Part shown: piece by piece, positions 42,643 to 43,290 of the stretch
How positions within the stretch are numbered: the stretch's first letter is position 1
Layout: the number at the start of each line of letters is the position of its first letter
Assembly (NCBI GenBank): GCA_030638575.1
Contig: DAOWEJ010000087.1
Span: forward strand, 1-43,290
Source of the DNA: Deltaproteobacteria bacterium
GTDB taxonomy: Bacteria; Desulfobacterota; Desulfobacteria; Desulfobacterales; JAUWMJ01
Length of the DNA: 43,290 bases
Reading direction: 5' to 3'
Translations under genes and position numbers: made by a program
Notes under the pieces: model-generated
Told to the model about the DNA's origin: nothing
The model's input: the letters and a program-made list of their open reading frames with translations, nothing else
The model's database searches: none

Positions 42643-43000
42643 GATTTCCTCCTGTGTTATCAGTTATTCAATGTCATTAAACAAAAAGTAAAACCTAAAT
42701 CCTTATATTTTCTATATTAATCTTTAATTTTTAAAAAGAAAGAGGAAATTTAAAAAATCGCTATTTATTCAGGCCATTTTAAGCCTTAAGCAGCTAATAT
42801 TAGGAATATAAAAGCGGTTTTAAGATAAGTCATTTTCTCCCCCGGATCAATGCTTAGTGCTCTAATTCGTTAATTCTATAGCGTATTTTATATAGATTTC
42901 TTTCACCGCCCGCTTCGGGCTTCGCTTTGATAGCTACGCCCCGACAAGTCGCTCAAGACGCTGAGGACGCAGAGTTAAAAGTTTTTTCCTTGATACCGGA
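42643..43000. other. Intergenic region upstream of nifU
   Basis: This stretch of about 360 bp must contain the nifU promoter (minus strand), but no clear -35/-10 pair was identified. It has an AT-rich left half and a GC-rich right part with CGCCCGCTTCGGGCTTCGC and CGCTGAGGACGCAGAG, similar in style to other dispersed repeats. No gene is seen. Confidence 0.4.
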
Positions 43001-43290
43001 CAAACAGATCAGACAACCATAGATGCCCTCGAGTTCATCCGCCGGTTCCTGCTGCATGTGTTGCCAAAAGGCTTTATGCGGATCAGGCATTACGGTCTGT
43101 TTGCAAACCGTTGCAAACGTGAAAATGTACGAAGGTGTCGGGAACTGCTCGGTCTTTCACGGGAGTTGCCGGAAGTTGTCAATCAGCCAGTTCAGGAGAT
43201 GATGCTAAAACTCACAGGCAAGGACATTACGCTTTGTCCCTGCTGCGGGAAAGGAAAAATGCGCCTGGTTTGCTTGATACCGGAAGGATC
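43001..43290 (+). pseudogene. 5'-truncated IS91-family (HUH/Y2) transposase, runs off the window
   Basis: An open frame without a start reads LEFIRRFLLHVLPKGFMRIR then HYGLFANRCKRENVRRCREL and, near the edge, a zinc-finger-like CPCCGKGKMRLVC. These are C-terminal landmarks of IS91/IS801/IS1294 transposases (Y2_Tnp). The catalytic HUH and tyrosine part, normally some 200-300 residues earlier, is absent: upstream is the nifU intergenic region, with an in-frame TGA at 42962. This is a remnant or a fragment cut by rearrangement. The frame is intact to the last base, so the 3' end is outside the window. Confidence 0.8.

Overview
The window looks like a chromosomal segment of an anaerobic Desulfobacterota (former Deltaproteobacteria) bacterium with moderate GC. 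This is an inference. It rests on the block rplU-rpmA-obg-proB-proA-nadD-rsfS-gpmI, a tungsten-type aldehyde:ferredoxin oxidoreductase, an FmdE-family protein, FdhD, a nif-type NifS/NifU pair as apparent Fe-S machinery, large PAS hybrid kinases and many short dispersed inverted repeats. No rRNA, tRNA or CRISPR array was seen.

Layout. 1-1000: a Phd/YefM-RelE toxin-antitoxin pair whose promoter carries a perfect 16-bp palindrome in its spacer. 1024-3405 (minus): a triple-PAS hybrid histidine kinase. 3907-4371: a CYTH phosphatase-like protein. 4522-8958: an Lrp/AsnC regulator with a strong sigma70-type promoter, then PanB, a 421-residue protein I cannot assign, and a PLP aminotransferase. 9142-14611: a peptide/nickel-class ABC importer (binding protein, two permeases, one fused double ATPase) entered through an intrinsic-terminator hairpin, followed by an FmdE-family protein. 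15324-22562 (minus): a 1362-residue membrane protein of unknown function, a second hybrid kinase paralogous to the first, and an FdhD that lacks its CxxC cysteines. 23045-30459: the housekeeping block, split between obg and proB by a small four-helix-bundle (23S IVS-type) gene flanked by inverted repeats. 30709-32308: small proteins, including a catalytically degenerate HsdR-N domain and a zinc-ribbon protein. 32424-42642 (minus): AOR, an SDR, an alpha/beta hydrolase, an OmpA/Pal-type lipoprotein with two TRL-like lipoproteins, a LysM membrane protein, a lytic transglycosylase, SerA, NifS and NifU. The window ends in a 5'-truncated IS91-type transposase.

The most interesting points are these. 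(i) The Lrp-PanB-unknown-aminotransferase cluster reads as an uncharacterised keto/amino-acid pathway. (ii) At least two families of short inverted-repeat elements abut genes and, at three places (obg, an 87-residue protein, the hydrolase), supply the last codons or the stop. One of these families exists both with the four-helix-bundle gene inside and as an empty version. (iii) The ABC importer has a terminator directly in front of its first gene and an asymmetric fused ATPase with a degenerate second signature motif. (iv) Molybdenum/tungsten-related functions recur (FmdE, FdhD, AOR), and the FdhD has no sulfur-transfer cysteines.

Several coding starts were chosen by Shine-Dalgarno position rather than by longest frame. 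Family assignments rest on motifs I can read. No database search was run.
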